In this document: positions 52,843 to 62,566 of the stretch, piece by piece
How the letters are laid out: the number at the start of each line of letters is the position of its first letter
Position numbering within the stretch: the stretch's first letter is position 1
DNA from: Deltaproteobacteria bacterium ADurb.Bin207
Lineage (GTDB): Bacteria > Myxococcota_A > Polyangia > Polyangiales > Polyangiaceae
Direction of reading: 5' to 3'
Assembly (NCBI GenBank): GCA_002070115.1
Contig: MWCO01000011.1
Coordinates: 60,264 to 124,263 of the forward strand
DNA length: 64,000 nt
Notes under the pieces: model-generated
The model's input: only the letters and a program-made list of their open reading frames with translations
The model's database searches: none
What the model was told of the DNA's origin: nothing
Translations under genes and position numbers: made by a program

Positions 52843-54765
52843 TCACAGCCAACGCCCCCCCGTCGACGACGGCGCGGGAACGGAGGAAGAACCCGCCGAA
52901 TCCGCATGGCTTGGCTCCCACGCGCCGGAAGAAGACGCCGCCGGACTGCTGGGCAAAGGAATGGCCCGATGAGAAGAACCCACGGGAGGAACGCTTTTTT
53001 TCGTTTCGTTCCCTTGGCCCGATGGCTCCCGTTCGGGTGTTGTCACCCCCGCATCCATACTAAGCCCTTCGAGTTCGCGAACGAGATGTTGGGCCGTGGT
53101 GCTTTCCGGAGCAAAATCCCTCGCAAGCTTCGCATGCCGCAATGCACCTTCCAAATCCCCAGCGTACTTACGTCCAAGAGCTGACTTGATCAATTCGTCC
53201 GCGGCACGACGACGCACTTGTTGGAGGGCTTCATCTCCGGGGTGGAGAACAAGTCCTTCGTCCGTGATGTCCTTGACGTTCTGCCCTGGCGGCGCATCCC
53301 ACTGCTGATGGCTCATCGCACGATTCGCTCGCTCCACATAAGACTCCTCGAGCTTTCCCCATCGACCCAAACGCGCGGCGCCCACCAACGTCAGAATCGC
53401 TCCCGCAAGAATACAAAAAACGATGAACACTCCGATACGCCGTCGGTCGAAAGACCGCGTTGGGATCGAATCTCCATCGTTTCTCATGGCTTCCATCGGT
53501 TCGTTCCACGATGAACCATCATCGTTGTCACGTGTCGGAGGGCCAGGCGAAGGAGCCGCAAGCGACGGTTCCTCGCTTGCGGTATCGTTCTGCTTGGAAC
53601 GATCGCTTTCATGGTCTGTCGCGCTGTCCGCGGCTGCCGACGAATGGATGGCAGCGGCGGTTTCAGCGGATAGTTGCATCTGTTTGGTGCGTTGGATCGA
53701 CGCAAAGGATGTGAGAACGCCTCGCTGACCAAGCAGGGTCGATCGAGGGATGAGGTCATCGGCAGACAAACCGCCCGCCCGTGCGGCCTCTACCAATTCG
53801 CGTCCGAAAATCCGTGCATCTTGGCAACGTTCTTCCGGTGACTTCGACAGGTTTCGCATGATCACCGTAGCGAGTTGCGGTGGTACATAGCTTGCCCGAG
53901 GAATATCCAGCAGCGCAGGAGGCGTTTCATACGCATGCTGCATCAAAAGCCCTACGGATGAATCCGCATCAAATGGCGTTCGCCCCGACAGGCATTGATA
54001 AAGAATAGTGGCAATCGCATACACGTCGGCTGAGGGCGACACAGGCTTTCCTTGCGACCCCTCTGGAGAAATGTAACGCGCCGTGCCAAAAATCAATCCA
54101 GCCTGTGTGGCAAACGATTCCTCTCCCCAATCCAGCCGCGCGATCCCAAAATCAAGTACTTTGACGTAATCCGGATCATCTCCGCGACGAACCAACATGA
54201 CGTTTTCTGGTTTTATGTCTCGATGCACGATGCCTTGTGCGTGAGCTTCTCCCACCGCATCACAAATCTGCAGCGCCACATGCAACGCACGGGCAAGCGG
54301 CATCACACCACCGGCTGCCGCAAGGGCCGACATCAATGAAATACCATCGAGGTATTCCATGACGATATACAGTTCACCTCCCACGGCCGCTGCATTCGAT
54401 GCGGTACCTAGCTGGCCCGTCATAAGGACCTGCACCACGTTGGGGTGAGTCAGACGGCTAGAGATTTTCGCTTCCCGGAGAAACCTCGTGACGAGAGTAA
54501 GGTTCGCGGACAGCTCCCGGTGCAGCACTTTCACTGCCACATCCCGCTCTACGCCCCGCTGAAACGCACGGTATACGCGCCCCATCGAACCTATCCCGAT
54601 GAGTTGGCGCAACTCGACTTGCTCCCCAATCACCAGGCCCAAATAAGGATCTTCACCAGGCACCGTGCGAGAGTTGCCCAAAGGCGTACCATCCTTCGGA
54701 CAAAATAGCGCGTCTTGCCCGTATTCCGAGCCACACGATGCGCAGATCCTCGAGGCTTTGGACAT
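52843..54765 (-). CDS. Zinc-ribbon transmembrane Ser/Thr protein kinase
   Basis: The protein has 640 residues. An N-terminal zinc ribbon (CASCGSEYGQDALFCPKDG) precedes the kinase, as in other myxobacterial kinases. The kinase has LIGIGSMGRVYRAF, VAVKVLHREL, catalytic loop HRDIKPENVML, LDFGIARLDWG and GTARYISPEGSQG, with all catalytic residues present. A Ser-rich linker leads to a membrane helix (IGVFIVFCILAGAILTLVGAA). The outer part has helical repeats (ALRHAKLARDFAPESTTAQHL) that may be TPR-like. Confidence 0.93.
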   Translation of the reverse strand: MSKASRICASCGSEYGQDALFCPKDGTPLGNSRTVPGEDPYLGLVIGEQVELRQLIGIGSMGRVYRAFQRGVERDVAVKVLHRELSANLTLVTRFLREAKISSRLTHPNVVQVLMTGQLGTASNAAAVGGELYIVMEYLDGISLMSALAAAGGVMPLARALHVALQICDAVGEAHAQGIVHRDIKPENVMLVRRGDDPDYVKVLDFGIARLDWGEESFATQAGLIFGTARYISPEGSQGKPVSPSADVYAIATILYQCLSGRTPFDADSSVGLLMQHAYETPPALLDIPRASYVPPQLATVIMRNLSKSPEERCQDARIFGRELVEAARAGGLSADDLIPRSTLLGQRGVLTSFASIQRTKQMQLSAETAAAIHSSAAADSATDHESDRSKQNDTASEEPSLAAPSPGPPTRDNDDGSSWNEPMEAMRNDGDSIPTRSFDRRRIGVFIVFCILAGAILTLVGAARLGRWGKLEESYVERANRAMSHQQWDAPPGQNVKDITDEGLVLHPGDEALQQVRRRAADELIKSALGRKYAGDLEGALRHAKLARDFAPESTTAQHLVRELEGLSMDAGVTTPEREPSGQGNETKKSVPPVGSSHRAIPLPSSPAASSSGAWEPSHADSAGSSSVPAPSSTGGRWL

Positions 54766-54972
54766 CCTGCGGGTAGTCTAGCAGCGATCTGGATTACGCT
54801 TCCATGTCTCGATCATACCTCGACCTATCGACATGCCTTCCTCGACTCATGGGCCGACAACTGCCTCGACCTTTCGATTCGAAAGGCCAAAACGAGCCCC
54901 ACAAGGCTACGTCAAGCGTTGTGATTGAACCATGGACCATGCACAACCGGGCAGGCAAGGCCCCGCAACGGC

Positions 54973-56745
54973 TCAAAGACCCGCCGATTCCAGGATTCGT
55001 ACGATCGCCGTCACCGCGATGGGATGATAGGAATGACGACACGTTTCGAATAACGGTCTGACGAATTCACGAGACCAGGCCGAGTCTACCAGCGCACGGT
55101 ACAACGGTTTGAGGTACAGCATTCGCCCCACGCTCGAAAGCAACCGCTCCACATCCTTTCGGATCGGTGTGTAACCACTCACAATCGCAATCACATAATA
55201 ATCCGTCTGAAGATTGCAATTACGGCTCTTGTCCAACCCAAAAAGCTCACCCAAGTACGCACAATGCTCCACGGGAATCGGCCGCGGCATCCCTTTCAAA
55301 AACACTTCGATCTGCGGAGCTTTCCACCCCGACACATCCTCCATCTTCGGTAATACCCCTTGCTCGTACGCCTTCAACCGCTGGTATACGTCGTCGAGCA
55401 AATGCGAGGAGGGCTCGAGGGCATCACGGGGAAATCCAGGCTCGAAGACCCACTGCTGAATGTTCACCTTCTCGTCAATGCCGGGGATTTCCTCCCGAAG
55501 GAACGAAAGGAAGTCCTGCGTGGTCAACGACTGAAAACGAAATGTCTCGATGTACTTGCGAATGAACACGTCGAAACGATCTCTTCCCACCACGTTCTCG
55601 ATCACCGACAAAAACGAACACCCTTTTTCATAGGGAATCGTCGAAAATACCTCGTCCGGATCAATCCCTTTCTGCGAAAAATGCAGCTTGGTCGCATCCG
55701 ATTCGAAACCGAATACACGCATGTCCTCCAACATACTTTTACGACGCACCGCCGCATGAAGCTGCGCGTAAGGCTCACCCTCGATCGCCTCGAGCAAACG
55801 CCGCTCCGCATACACCGTCCATCCTTCGTTCAACCAAAAATCTTCCCACGTGGCGTTGGTCACAAGGTTGCCCGTCCAGGAATGCGCCAACTCATGCGCC
55901 ACCACATTCACCATCGAACGGTCCCCCACAATCAACGTGGGCGTCAGAAACGTAAGCCTCGGATTTTCCATTCCACCATACGGAAAAGATGGGGGAAGGA
56001 TCAGCATGTTGTAGGTTTCCCAAAGATAAGGCCCAAATAGCTTCTCGGCTTCCTCGATGAACCGTTCGGTATCGGCAAATTCCCACGCTGCTTGCTCGAG
56101 GATCTCGGGTTCCGAAAACACACCACATCGCTTGCCGATTCTCTGGAAGGCAAGATTTCCCACGGCCAACGCGAAGAGGTACGACGGAATCGCTTGCGGC
56201 ATCTCGAAATGACAGAGATTGAACGCCCCCTGGGACTCCACCTTCGTACGGTCCGCGGACATCGCCGCCGTCAGCGGCGCCATCACTTTGACCTTCGCCG
56301 TGTAGGTGAAACGAACCGACGGCGTATCCTGACAAGGAATCAGACTTCGGGCGTGGATCGCCTGGCATTGACTCAATAAAAACGGATACTTACCTCCCGC
56401 CGTCTGGCTGGGAGCGAGCCATCCCAACGCCGTGGCTTGCGGGGATGTCCTAAACACGATGATCAACGAAGACACGGCTCGAGAGTTCTTGATGTGAAGA
56501 CGTTCTCCCCGAACACGATCTTGTTCGTCGATCTCCCACTCCAACTCGGTGTTCCCCGACGACACGCGCTCGATGAAAATACCCCGCGTATCGAAAAACA
56601 AGCTCCCCGCCGCAGGCGCTTCCAGAGTGTAATGTCCAATGCCGCGAAGCGTCTGCGTCTCGAAATCCACCTCGAAATCGAAGTCGATATGTCGGATGCG
56701 CCCTTGTCGCGTGTCGGAAAAAGAATGGGGATCGAGGATAGGCAT
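54973..56745 (-). CDS. M1-family zinc aminopeptidase
   Basis: The protein has 590 residues. The gluzincin zinc motif HELAHSWTGNL is at about residues 282-292 and the third ligand Glu is in NEGWTVYAERR, about 304. The GGMENPRLTFLTP exopeptidase signature (GXMEN type) is present. An N-terminal beta domain and a short helical C-terminal domain give an arrangement close to leukotriene-A4-hydrolase-like enzymes. No signal peptide, so cytosolic. It is divergent from metK. Confidence 0.93.
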   Translation of the reverse strand: MPILDPHSFSDTRQGRIRHIDFDFEVDFETQTLRGIGHYTLEAPAAGSLFFDTRGIFIERVSSGNTELEWEIDEQDRVRGERLHIKNSRAVSSLIIVFRTSPQATALGWLAPSQTAGGKYPFLLSQCQAIHARSLIPCQDTPSVRFTYTAKVKVMAPLTAAMSADRTKVESQGAFNLCHFEMPQAIPSYLFALAVGNLAFQRIGKRCGVFSEPEILEQAAWEFADTERFIEEAEKLFGPYLWETYNMLILPPSFPYGGMENPRLTFLTPTLIVGDRSMVNVVAHELAHSWTGNLVTNATWEDFWLNEGWTVYAERRLLEAIEGEPYAQLHAAVRRKSMLEDMRVFGFESDATKLHFSQKGIDPDEVFSTIPYEKGCSFLSVIENVVGRDRFDVFIRKYIETFRFQSLTTQDFLSFLREEIPGIDEKVNIQQWVFEPGFPRDALEPSSHLLDDVYQRLKAYEQGVLPKMEDVSGWKAPQIEVFLKGMPRPIPVEHCAYLGELFGLDKSRNCNLQTDYYVIAIVSGYTPIRKDVERLLSSVGRMLYLKPLYRALVDSAWSREFVRPLFETCRHSYHPIAVTAIVRILESAGL

Positions 56746-56798
56746 GAGAAATCAAGCCGAACCGTAGTGCCAAGAAGAAGCGTTCGCAACCCTGACTC

Positions 56799-56906
56799 CT
56801 ACCCTGCCCATTGCTTATCGAACTGCTGAAACATCGTGAGCCAGCGAATGCCGCCACCAAGCCGCTTTGCCAATCGCGCCTGCCAATGCCAATTTCGCCA
56901 ATCCAT
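56799..56906 (-). CDS. Possible Trp-rich 35-residue peptide
   Basis: The frame reads MDWRNWHWQARLAKRLGGG and then IRWLTMFQQFDKQWAG, with five Trp and several Arg/Lys. A GGGAGGGG tract lies upstream but 13 bases away, further than usual. It precedes the M1 peptidase gene by 53 bases on the same strand and might be a leader peptide or chance. Confidence 0.3.
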   Translation of the reverse strand: MDWRNWHWQARLAKRLGGGIRWLTMFQQFDKQWAG

Positions 56907-56961
56907 GGCAACGACACCACCCCTCCCATCAGTTCCAAAGCTTCAGTTGACGACATGGGGG

Positions 56962-57003
56962 GTTGAGCCTTAGGAAGTCCTCGCCGAGCCTTGGGGGCTC
57001 GAC
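56962..57003 (+). promoter_or_regulatory. Alternative hairpins in the metK leader
   Basis: CGAGCC (56985-56990) pairs with GGCTCG (56996-57001) in a six-base stem with a five-base loop. The same 3' arm can instead pair with GTTGAGCC (56962-56969) over eight bases to 57003, with one wobble. The two structures are mutually exclusive, the layout of an attenuator or riboswitch. It resembles none of the SAM or SAH riboswitch consensus that I know. Confidence 0.4.
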
Positions 57004-57039
57004 TTCAATTCCGCAGCACATTGCACCCATAGGTATGTC

Positions 57040-58212
57040 ATGCCCAACCGACACTTCACATCTGAGTCCGTGACCGAAGGTCATCCCGATAAAATCTGCG
57101 ACCAAATCTCCGACGCCATCCTCGATGACATCCTCCGACAGGATCCCAAGGCCCGCGTCGCCTGCGAAACCCTCACCAAAACAGGTATGGTCGTCGTTGC
57201 CGGAGAAATCACCACGTCCGCTTGGGTCGATATGCCCAAGGTCGTTCGCGAAACCGTCAAGGAAATCGGCTACCGCAGCTCCGGCATGGGTTTCGATTGG
57301 GAAACCTGCGCCGTGCTCACCGCCATCGAACAACAATCTCCCGATATCGCCATGGGCGTCAACGCCACGGCCGAAAAAGACCAAGGTGCGGGAGATCAAG
57401 GCCTCATGTTCGGCTTTGCTTGCGATGAAACTCCGGAATTGATGCCGGCGCCGATCTCCTTCGCCCATAAACTCGCTCGACGCTTGTCAGAAGTGCGAAA
57501 ATCCAATGTGTTGGACTTCCTTCGCCCCGACGGCAAAAGCCAGGTCACCCTCGAGTACGACGGCAATCGCGTCGCGCGTATCGAAGCGGTGGTCATCAGT
57601 TCCCAACACAGCCCCGACGTATCTCAGAGCCAAATCATCGAGGGAATCCGCACGGAAGTTATCGACAAGGTGCTTCCCGCCAACCTCATGGACAAACAAA
57701 CCAAAATCCATATCAACCCGACCGGGCGATTCGTGATCGGCGGTCCCATGGGGGACTCCGGTTTGACAGGACGAAAGATCATCGTCGATACCTACGGGGG
57801 CATGGGACGCCACGGTGGTGGCGCATTCAGCGGGAAAGACCCCTCCAAAGTCGACCGCTCCGCATGTTATTTTGCACGTTTTCTTGCCAAAAACGTCGTG
57901 GCTTCCAAACTCGCCCGTCGGTGCGAAGTCCAATTGGCTTATGCCATCGGCGTTGCTCAACCCGTGGGAGTTTATGTCGACACTTTCGGCACGGGCTCAG
58001 TCGACGATGATAAGCTTGCGGCGTATCTTGCCGAGCACTTCGACATGCGCCCCAGGGCCATCATCGAGCGGCTCGACCTGCTGCGCCCCATCTACAAACC
58101 CACCGCCGCCTACGGCCACTTCGGACGTGACGGCTTCTCCTGGGAGGATACATCGCCCGCGGCAAAAATCGCCGATGACTTCGCTCGCCCCACCGCCAAG
58201 CCCGTGAAGTAG
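57040..58212 (+). CDS. metK: S-adenosylmethionine synthetase
   Basis: The enzyme makes S-adenosylmethionine from ATP and methionine. The protein has 390 residues. Signatures are [32 protein letters not shown] (the ATP-motif hexapeptide region) and [22 protein letters not shown] 57040 begins the family N-terminus exactly. The downstream 200 bases hold a G+C-rich partial hairpin but no clear terminator. Confidence 0.97.
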   Translation: MPNRHFTSESVTEGHPDKICDQISDAILDDILRQDPKARVACETLTKTGMVVVAGEITTSAWVDMPKVVRETVKEIGYRSSGMGFDWETCAVLTAIEQQSPDIAMGVNATAEKDQGAGDQGLMFGFACDETPELMPAPISFAHKLARRLSEVRKSNVLDFLRPDGKSQVTLEYDGNRVARIEAVVISSQHSPDVSQSQIIEGIRTEVIDKVLPANLMDKQTKIHINPTGRFVIGGPMGDSGLTGRKIIVDTYGGMGRHGGGAFSGKDPSKVDRSACYFARFLAKNVVASKLARRCEVQLAYAIGVAQPVGVYVDTFGTGSVDDDKLAAYLAEHFDMRPRAIIERLDLLRPIYKPTAAYGHFGRDGFSWEDTSPAAKIADDFARPTAKPVK

Positions 58213-58412
58213 ACCCGCAATCCCCCGTGGCCCTTCGGATACGGCCCGCGGCGCCATGACCCGGCACTTGACATCGCATCCGTTACGGCCTCTGCTCGCA
58301 CACTCCCATGTGACAAGCTCTTCAAGAGACGCTATCTTCTAGTATTGTTCCAACGTATTGCGATTGGCTGCCTTCATTCTGACTTACGTCGGCGGTTCAG
58401 ATCGGAGACCCC

Positions 58413-59714
58413 ATGATGAAAGCTCGTTGGCTCGTTATTCCTTCAGCTCTTGCCTGTGGGATGATCCTGACGATTGCGGCATGTTCGGCCACCAGTGATG
58501 CGCCTTTCGGCAAGGGACAGAATGGTTCGGGCGGAACCGCGGGACAAAGCAATCAAGGAGGCTCGGGCGGTATGTTTCTTCCCGGCGGCGGCTCCGGGGG
58601 TGGCAACTCCGAAGTCAATCCACCATGCTCCGCTACCGACCCCAACGCCGACCTCGATGGCGACGGCTACACGATTGCCGACGGGGATTGCAATGACTGC
58701 TCCGCCAAAATGAATCCAGGGGCCTACGACTTTTTCGGCAACAACATCGATGAAGACTGTAATGGCATCGCCGACGACGAACCTTTCGGATGCGATGAGA
58801 ATCTTCCCTTGGACAGCGATGATCCGTTGCAAGCCGCTCGCGCTCTCGGCTTGTGCCGTTTCACCTCCGCCACGGCAACCGGAGCACAAAAAACGTGGGG
58901 AGTGATCAGCGCCGCCTACGTATTCGCCGATGGCTCGGTGAGTTCCGGACACCCCGATGATCCCTTCGAATGTGTTGGAAACGGCGGCTCCGGCGCCCCT
59001 CCCAATGTCTTGTCCCACGGCTTGCTCCCCAAGTTCGGGCCTATCACGCCCCGTCAAGGCTCAACCATGCTGGCCTTGTCGTCAGGAATCGCTCGCGAAG
59101 GGGTCGTCGGACCTTCCCCCGCCGAAGCCATCATGTGTACCAAAAGCGCTACTCCCGCCGGCTTCCCCACACCTTCTTCCGCAGCGTGCCCAGGACAATA
59201 CATCGACGATACCCCCATCGCGAATGACCCCATGGCGCTCGAATTGCGCATCCGGGTTCCCACCAACGCCAAGTCCCTGTCCTTCGATTTCGACTTTTAT
59301 ACCTACGAGTACCCTGGCTATATCTGTACGGAATATAACGACTTTTTTGTGGCTCTGCTCTACAGCCAGCACCCCAATACCCCACCCAACCACAATATAT
59401 CTTTCGACAAACCAGGGAACCCGGTCTCCGTCAACAACGGCTTTCTCGAAGTCTGCAAACCAGGAACCCACGGCAAAAAAACCTTCCAATGCCCGCTCGG
59501 AACCGCCGAACTCATGGGCACCGGCTTCGAAGACCATGCCGCTACAGGCTGGCTCCAAACCAAAACAGCCGTCGTCCCAGGAGAAGAAATCACACTACGA
59601 TTCGCTATCTGGGATATGGGCGACGAAATCCTTGACTCCACCGTCCTTATCGACAACGTCGCATGGGACGTCGAAGAAGGCGAAATCGGTACTGTCCGTC
59701 CGCCTCCCAAGTAG
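58413..59714 (+). CDS. Lipoprotein with MopE-like motif and choice-of-anchor-L domain (paralogue 1)
   Basis: The protein has 433 residues. A signal (MMKARWLVIPSALACGMILTIAAC) gives lipobox TIAAC. A Gly/Ser linker (GGTAGQSNQGGSGG) follows. The DLDGDGYTIADGDCNDCS and DEDCNGIADDE segment is the MopE-type calcium/copper-like motif. The C-terminal 200 residues are the choice-of-anchor-L type (SLSFDFDFYTYEYPGYICTEYNDFFVALL, GEEITLRFAIWDMGDEILDSTVLIDNVAWDV). Surface-exposed by these features. The second copy lies 41 bases downstream. Confidence 0.88.
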   Translation: MMKARWLVIPSALACGMILTIAACSATSDAPFGKGQNGSGGTAGQSNQGGSGGMFLPGGGSGGGNSEVNPPCSATDPNADLDGDGYTIADGDCNDCSAKMNPGAYDFFGNNIDEDCNGIADDEPFGCDENLPLDSDDPLQAARALGLCRFTSATATGAQKTWGVISAAYVFADGSVSSGHPDDPFECVGNGGSGAPPNVLSHGLLPKFGPITPRQGSTMLALSSGIAREGVVGPSPAEAIMCTKSATPAGFPTPSSAACPGQYIDDTPIANDPMALELRIRVPTNAKSLSFDFDFYTYEYPGYICTEYNDFFVALLYSQHPNTPPNHNISFDKPGNPVSVNNGFLEVCKPGTHGKKTFQCPLGTAELMGTGFEDHAATGWLQTKTAVVPGEEITLRFAIWDMGDEILDSTVLIDNVAWDVEEGEIGTVRPPPK

Positions 59715-59755
59715 TCCCCCTTTCGCTCGGAACATCGCCTCGACAGGAGGTTTTC

Positions 59756-61057
59756 ATGCATGCATCGTCTTGGCTCCGTTTGACCGGCTTGAGCGCTCTC
59801 GCCGTATTGGTCGCTTGTTCTGTCTCGAACAATGACAACAACCAATACAACAATCGCAGTGTGGGCAACCCCGGCGGTACGCAAGATGCCGCGCCCCCTC
59901 CCGCCAACTCGACGGATGCCGACCTACAAGAAGAAGCCCCCACCTGGGATACCTCGGCCAATACGGACCCCGATGCTTCAGGCACCTCCTCTTGCAATAC
60001 GGACCCCGATGAAGACTTCGACAACGACGGTTATTCCGTCAACCAAGGGGATTGCAACGATTGTGATCCCAACGCCAACCCCGGTGCCTTCGATATCATC
60101 GGAGGAGTCGATGGCGGTGTGGGTGTCGATGAGGATTGTGACGGCATCGTCGACAATGAAGTCATCGATTGCGATCAGGGCTTCGACATCGATGACAAAG
60201 ACGCCATGAACGCCGCCAAATCGCTGGGACTATGCCGAACCACCACCGCCAACGCGCAAGGCAAAGACAAAACTTGGGGAGTCATCTCCGCCAAGTACGT
60301 CAAGGCCGATGGCTCGAACGGAATGGATCCCCTGTCCCATGGGATCGTGCCTCGTTTCGGTGCCGCTGGCGTGCAGGAAGGCATGTCCATGGTGGTCCTT
60401 TCTTCTGGTACCGCTCGCGCACCCGGGCAAAAAGGTTTTGAATCACCAGAAGACGCGCAAATGGGAACGTCGAGCAATCCGCCCCCGGGCTATCCCAAAG
60501 ACAGTACATCCTGTGATAACGTTTTCACCGGTGACGAAGATTGCAATGACCCTGCGGCTCTCGAACTCGAAATCCGCGTCCCCACCAACGCCCACTCCTT
60601 CTCGTTCAACTTCAACTTCTACACCTACGAGTACCCCTCGTTCATTTGCAGTCGATACAACGACTTTTTCGTGACCTTGCTCGATCCCAAGCCGAAAAAC
60701 CTCCCCGACGGCAATATCTCTTTCGATCAGGATGGCAACCCCATCAGCGTCAACAACAGTCTGTTGCAGGTATGTAAACCGCAGACAGCAGGAGGAAAGG
60801 CTTTCCCATGCCCGCTGGGAACTACGTTGCTTGGCGGAACTGGTTTCGATGAACCCGCTCGCAATGGCCCCCATGCTGCCACGGGCTGGCTACAAACCAA
60901 GGCGCCTGTCGAGCCCGGTACCATCATTACCTTGCGCTTCGCCATCTGGGATACAGCCGACCACATCCTGGACTCGACCGTGCTCATCGACAACTTCCAA
61001 TGGTCGGTCGAACCCGCCACGGCCGCTGAAACCAAACCCATAGATACCCCCAAGTAA
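59756..61057 (+). CDS. Lipoprotein with MopE-like motif and choice-of-anchor-L domain (paralogue 2)
   Basis: The protein has 433 residues, the same length as its neighbour. The signal MHASSWLRLTGLSALAVLVAC has lipobox LVAC, and AGGAGG lies six bases upstream of the ATG. It shares GDCNDCDPNANPGAFDIIGG and DEDCDGIVDNE with the first copy, then SFNFNFYTYEYPSFICSRYNDFFVTLL and ITLRFAIWDTADHILDSTVLIDN. The linker is different (Asp/Thr/Asn-rich). Tandem duplication with divergence is evident. Function unknown; a surface or sporulation/biofilm matrix role is only a guess. Confidence 0.88.
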   Translation: MHASSWLRLTGLSALAVLVACSVSNNDNNQYNNRSVGNPGGTQDAAPPPANSTDADLQEEAPTWDTSANTDPDASGTSSCNTDPDEDFDNDGYSVNQGDCNDCDPNANPGAFDIIGGVDGGVGVDEDCDGIVDNEVIDCDQGFDIDDKDAMNAAKSLGLCRTTTANAQGKDKTWGVISAKYVKADGSNGMDPLSHGIVPRFGAAGVQEGMSMVVLSSGTARAPGQKGFESPEDAQMGTSSNPPPGYPKDSTSCDNVFTGDEDCNDPAALELEIRVPTNAHSFSFNFNFYTYEYPSFICSRYNDFFVTLLDPKPKNLPDGNISFDQDGNPISVNNSLLQVCKPQTAGGKAFPCPLGTTLLGGTGFDEPARNGPHAATGWLQTKAPVEPGTIITLRFAIWDTADHILDSTVLIDNFQWSVEPATAAETKPIDTPK

Positions 61058-61111
61058 CGAGCGCGATTCCTCGGTTGCAGCCATCGCTCCTCCCGCACTA
61101 CAACCGAGCCC

Positions 61112-62260
61112 ATGCATCTCGAGTTCACGGAAACCCAATCACTCATCCAACAAACGGCACGAGATTATGCACAGCGACGCATTGTCCCGGTCGCCGCGCA
61201 GATCGATCGAGAATCCCGATTTCCCAAGGACATCCTGAAAGAACTAGCGGAACTCGGCCTCATGGGTGTCAATATCCCTGCCTCCCTCGGCGGTGCAGAA
61301 GCAGGCGCCGTCGCTTACGTCCTGGCGATGATCGAAATCTCTCGCGCTTGCGCTTCCACCGCTGTCGCCATGTCCGTCACCAATATGGTGGGAGAAGTCA
61401 TCACCAACTTCGGAACCGAAGAACAACGAAATCGCTACGTTCCCATGCTCACCTCGGGAAGCGTTGTCGCCGGTTCCTTCGCCCTTTCCGAAGGCGGCGC
61501 GGGAAGTGACCCCGGTGCCATGCGCACCACCGCTCATCGAGATGGCAACCATTGGGTCCTCAACGGTGAAAAAATGTGGATCTCCACGGGCGACCACGCC
61601 GGCGTCTTCGTCGTCTGGGCTCGAACTGCCGACCGACAAACGGCCCCAGGCACCCGCGGCATCTCGTGTTTCCTCGTCGAACCCGGCACTCCAGGCTTTT
61701 CCGTGGGAAAACATGAGGAAAAAATGGGCCTGCGCGGCTCTACCACCGTCTCGCTCAGCTTCGAAGACTGCCGCATCCCCGCCTCGGCCCTGCTCGGTGA
61801 AGAAAATCGCGGATTTCGCATCGCCATGATGGCGCTCGACGGCGGACGTCTCGGCATCGCTTCCCAAGCCATCGGTATCGCTTCCGCCGCTCTCGAGGAA
61901 ACCGTCGCCTACGTCAAACAACGCAAACAATTCGATCGCCCCATCGCGGACTTCCAGGCCATCCAATGGCAACTCGCCGACTCTCGCACGGAATTGGATG
62001 CCGCTCGCATGCTCACCTTTCGCGCGGCCTGGCTCAAAGAAAACAAAAAACCCTTCTCCCAGGAAGCCTCCATGGCCAAACTATTCGCCAGCGAAACCGC
62101 CGTCCGTGTCTGCAATCGCTGCGTGCAAATGCATGGAGGCTACGGATTCACCAAAGATTACGCCGTCGAACGACACCTGCGCGACTGCCGCGTCACCACC
62201 ATCTACGAAGGAACAAGTGAGATCCAACGCACCGTCATCTCACGGTCTTTGCTGCGCTAG
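61112..62260 (+). CDS. Acyl-CoA dehydrogenase
   Basis: The enzyme oxidises acyl-CoA to enoyl-CoA with FAD, feeding electrons to ETF. The protein has 382 residues, the usual length. Signatures are FALSEGGAGSDPGAMRTTA (FAD/substrate segment) and QMHGGYGFTKDYAVERHLRDCRVTTIYEGTSEIQR split across the C-terminus, with the catalytic Glu in YEGTSEI. Cytosolic. It is 54 bases downstream of the anchor-L pair on the same strand, but probably unrelated in function. Substrate chain length cannot be told. Confidence 0.94.
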   Translation: MHLEFTETQSLIQQTARDYAQRRIVPVAAQIDRESRFPKDILKELAELGLMGVNIPASLGGAEAGAVAYVLAMIEISRACASTAVAMSVTNMVGEVITNFGTEEQRNRYVPMLTSGSVVAGSFALSEGGAGSDPGAMRTTAHRDGNHWVLNGEKMWISTGDHAGVFVVWARTADRQTAPGTRGISCFLVEPGTPGFSVGKHEEKMGLRGSTTVSLSFEDCRIPASALLGEENRGFRIAMMALDGGRLGIASQAIGIASAALEETVAYVKQRKQFDRPIADFQAIQWQLADSRTELDAARMLTFRAAWLKENKKPFSQEASMAKLFASETAVRVCNRCVQMHGGYGFTKDYAVERHLRDCRVTTIYEGTSEIQRTVISRSLLR

Positions 62261-62566
62261 TACACGAAAAATCTCTTCGCCCCCTCCTTCGACCCTGCCT
62301 CGAGCCATCGAGCATCTATCCGTATCCGATCAATCCCCCACTGATAACAGGAGGATGAATCCCTGCCCGTTGGTACGAGGGAAAGCCATACACCATCCCT
62401 CCCCTCTCCCTCATGAACACCAAGCTCCGAAGCCTGTTCAAAAAGCTCATAAATTCAACAGGATACAAAAGAAACCCCAGCTTTCCGCCCTACCCATTTT
62501 TCTCCCCTCGCCCCCTGCGGTCACGGCCAAAGAAGCGAAAGGACGCGGATCCGATCGTCTATCCGA
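62261..62566. other. Convergent intergenic region
   Basis: About 300 bases separate the acyl-CoA dehydrogenase and Cys-rich lipoprotein genes. No clear hairpin with T-run and no convincing gene were found; an open frame from 62413 has no ribosome site or domain. Confidence 0.55.

Larger units (their letters stand above)
56746..57039. promoter_or_regulatory. Divergent region of M1 peptidase and metK, with metK leader
   Basis: About 295 bases separate the two starts. Besides a possible 35-residue ORF on the minus strand (56799-56906), it holds a stem-loop and an alternative pairing just upstream of metK (56962-57003). Confidence 0.5.
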
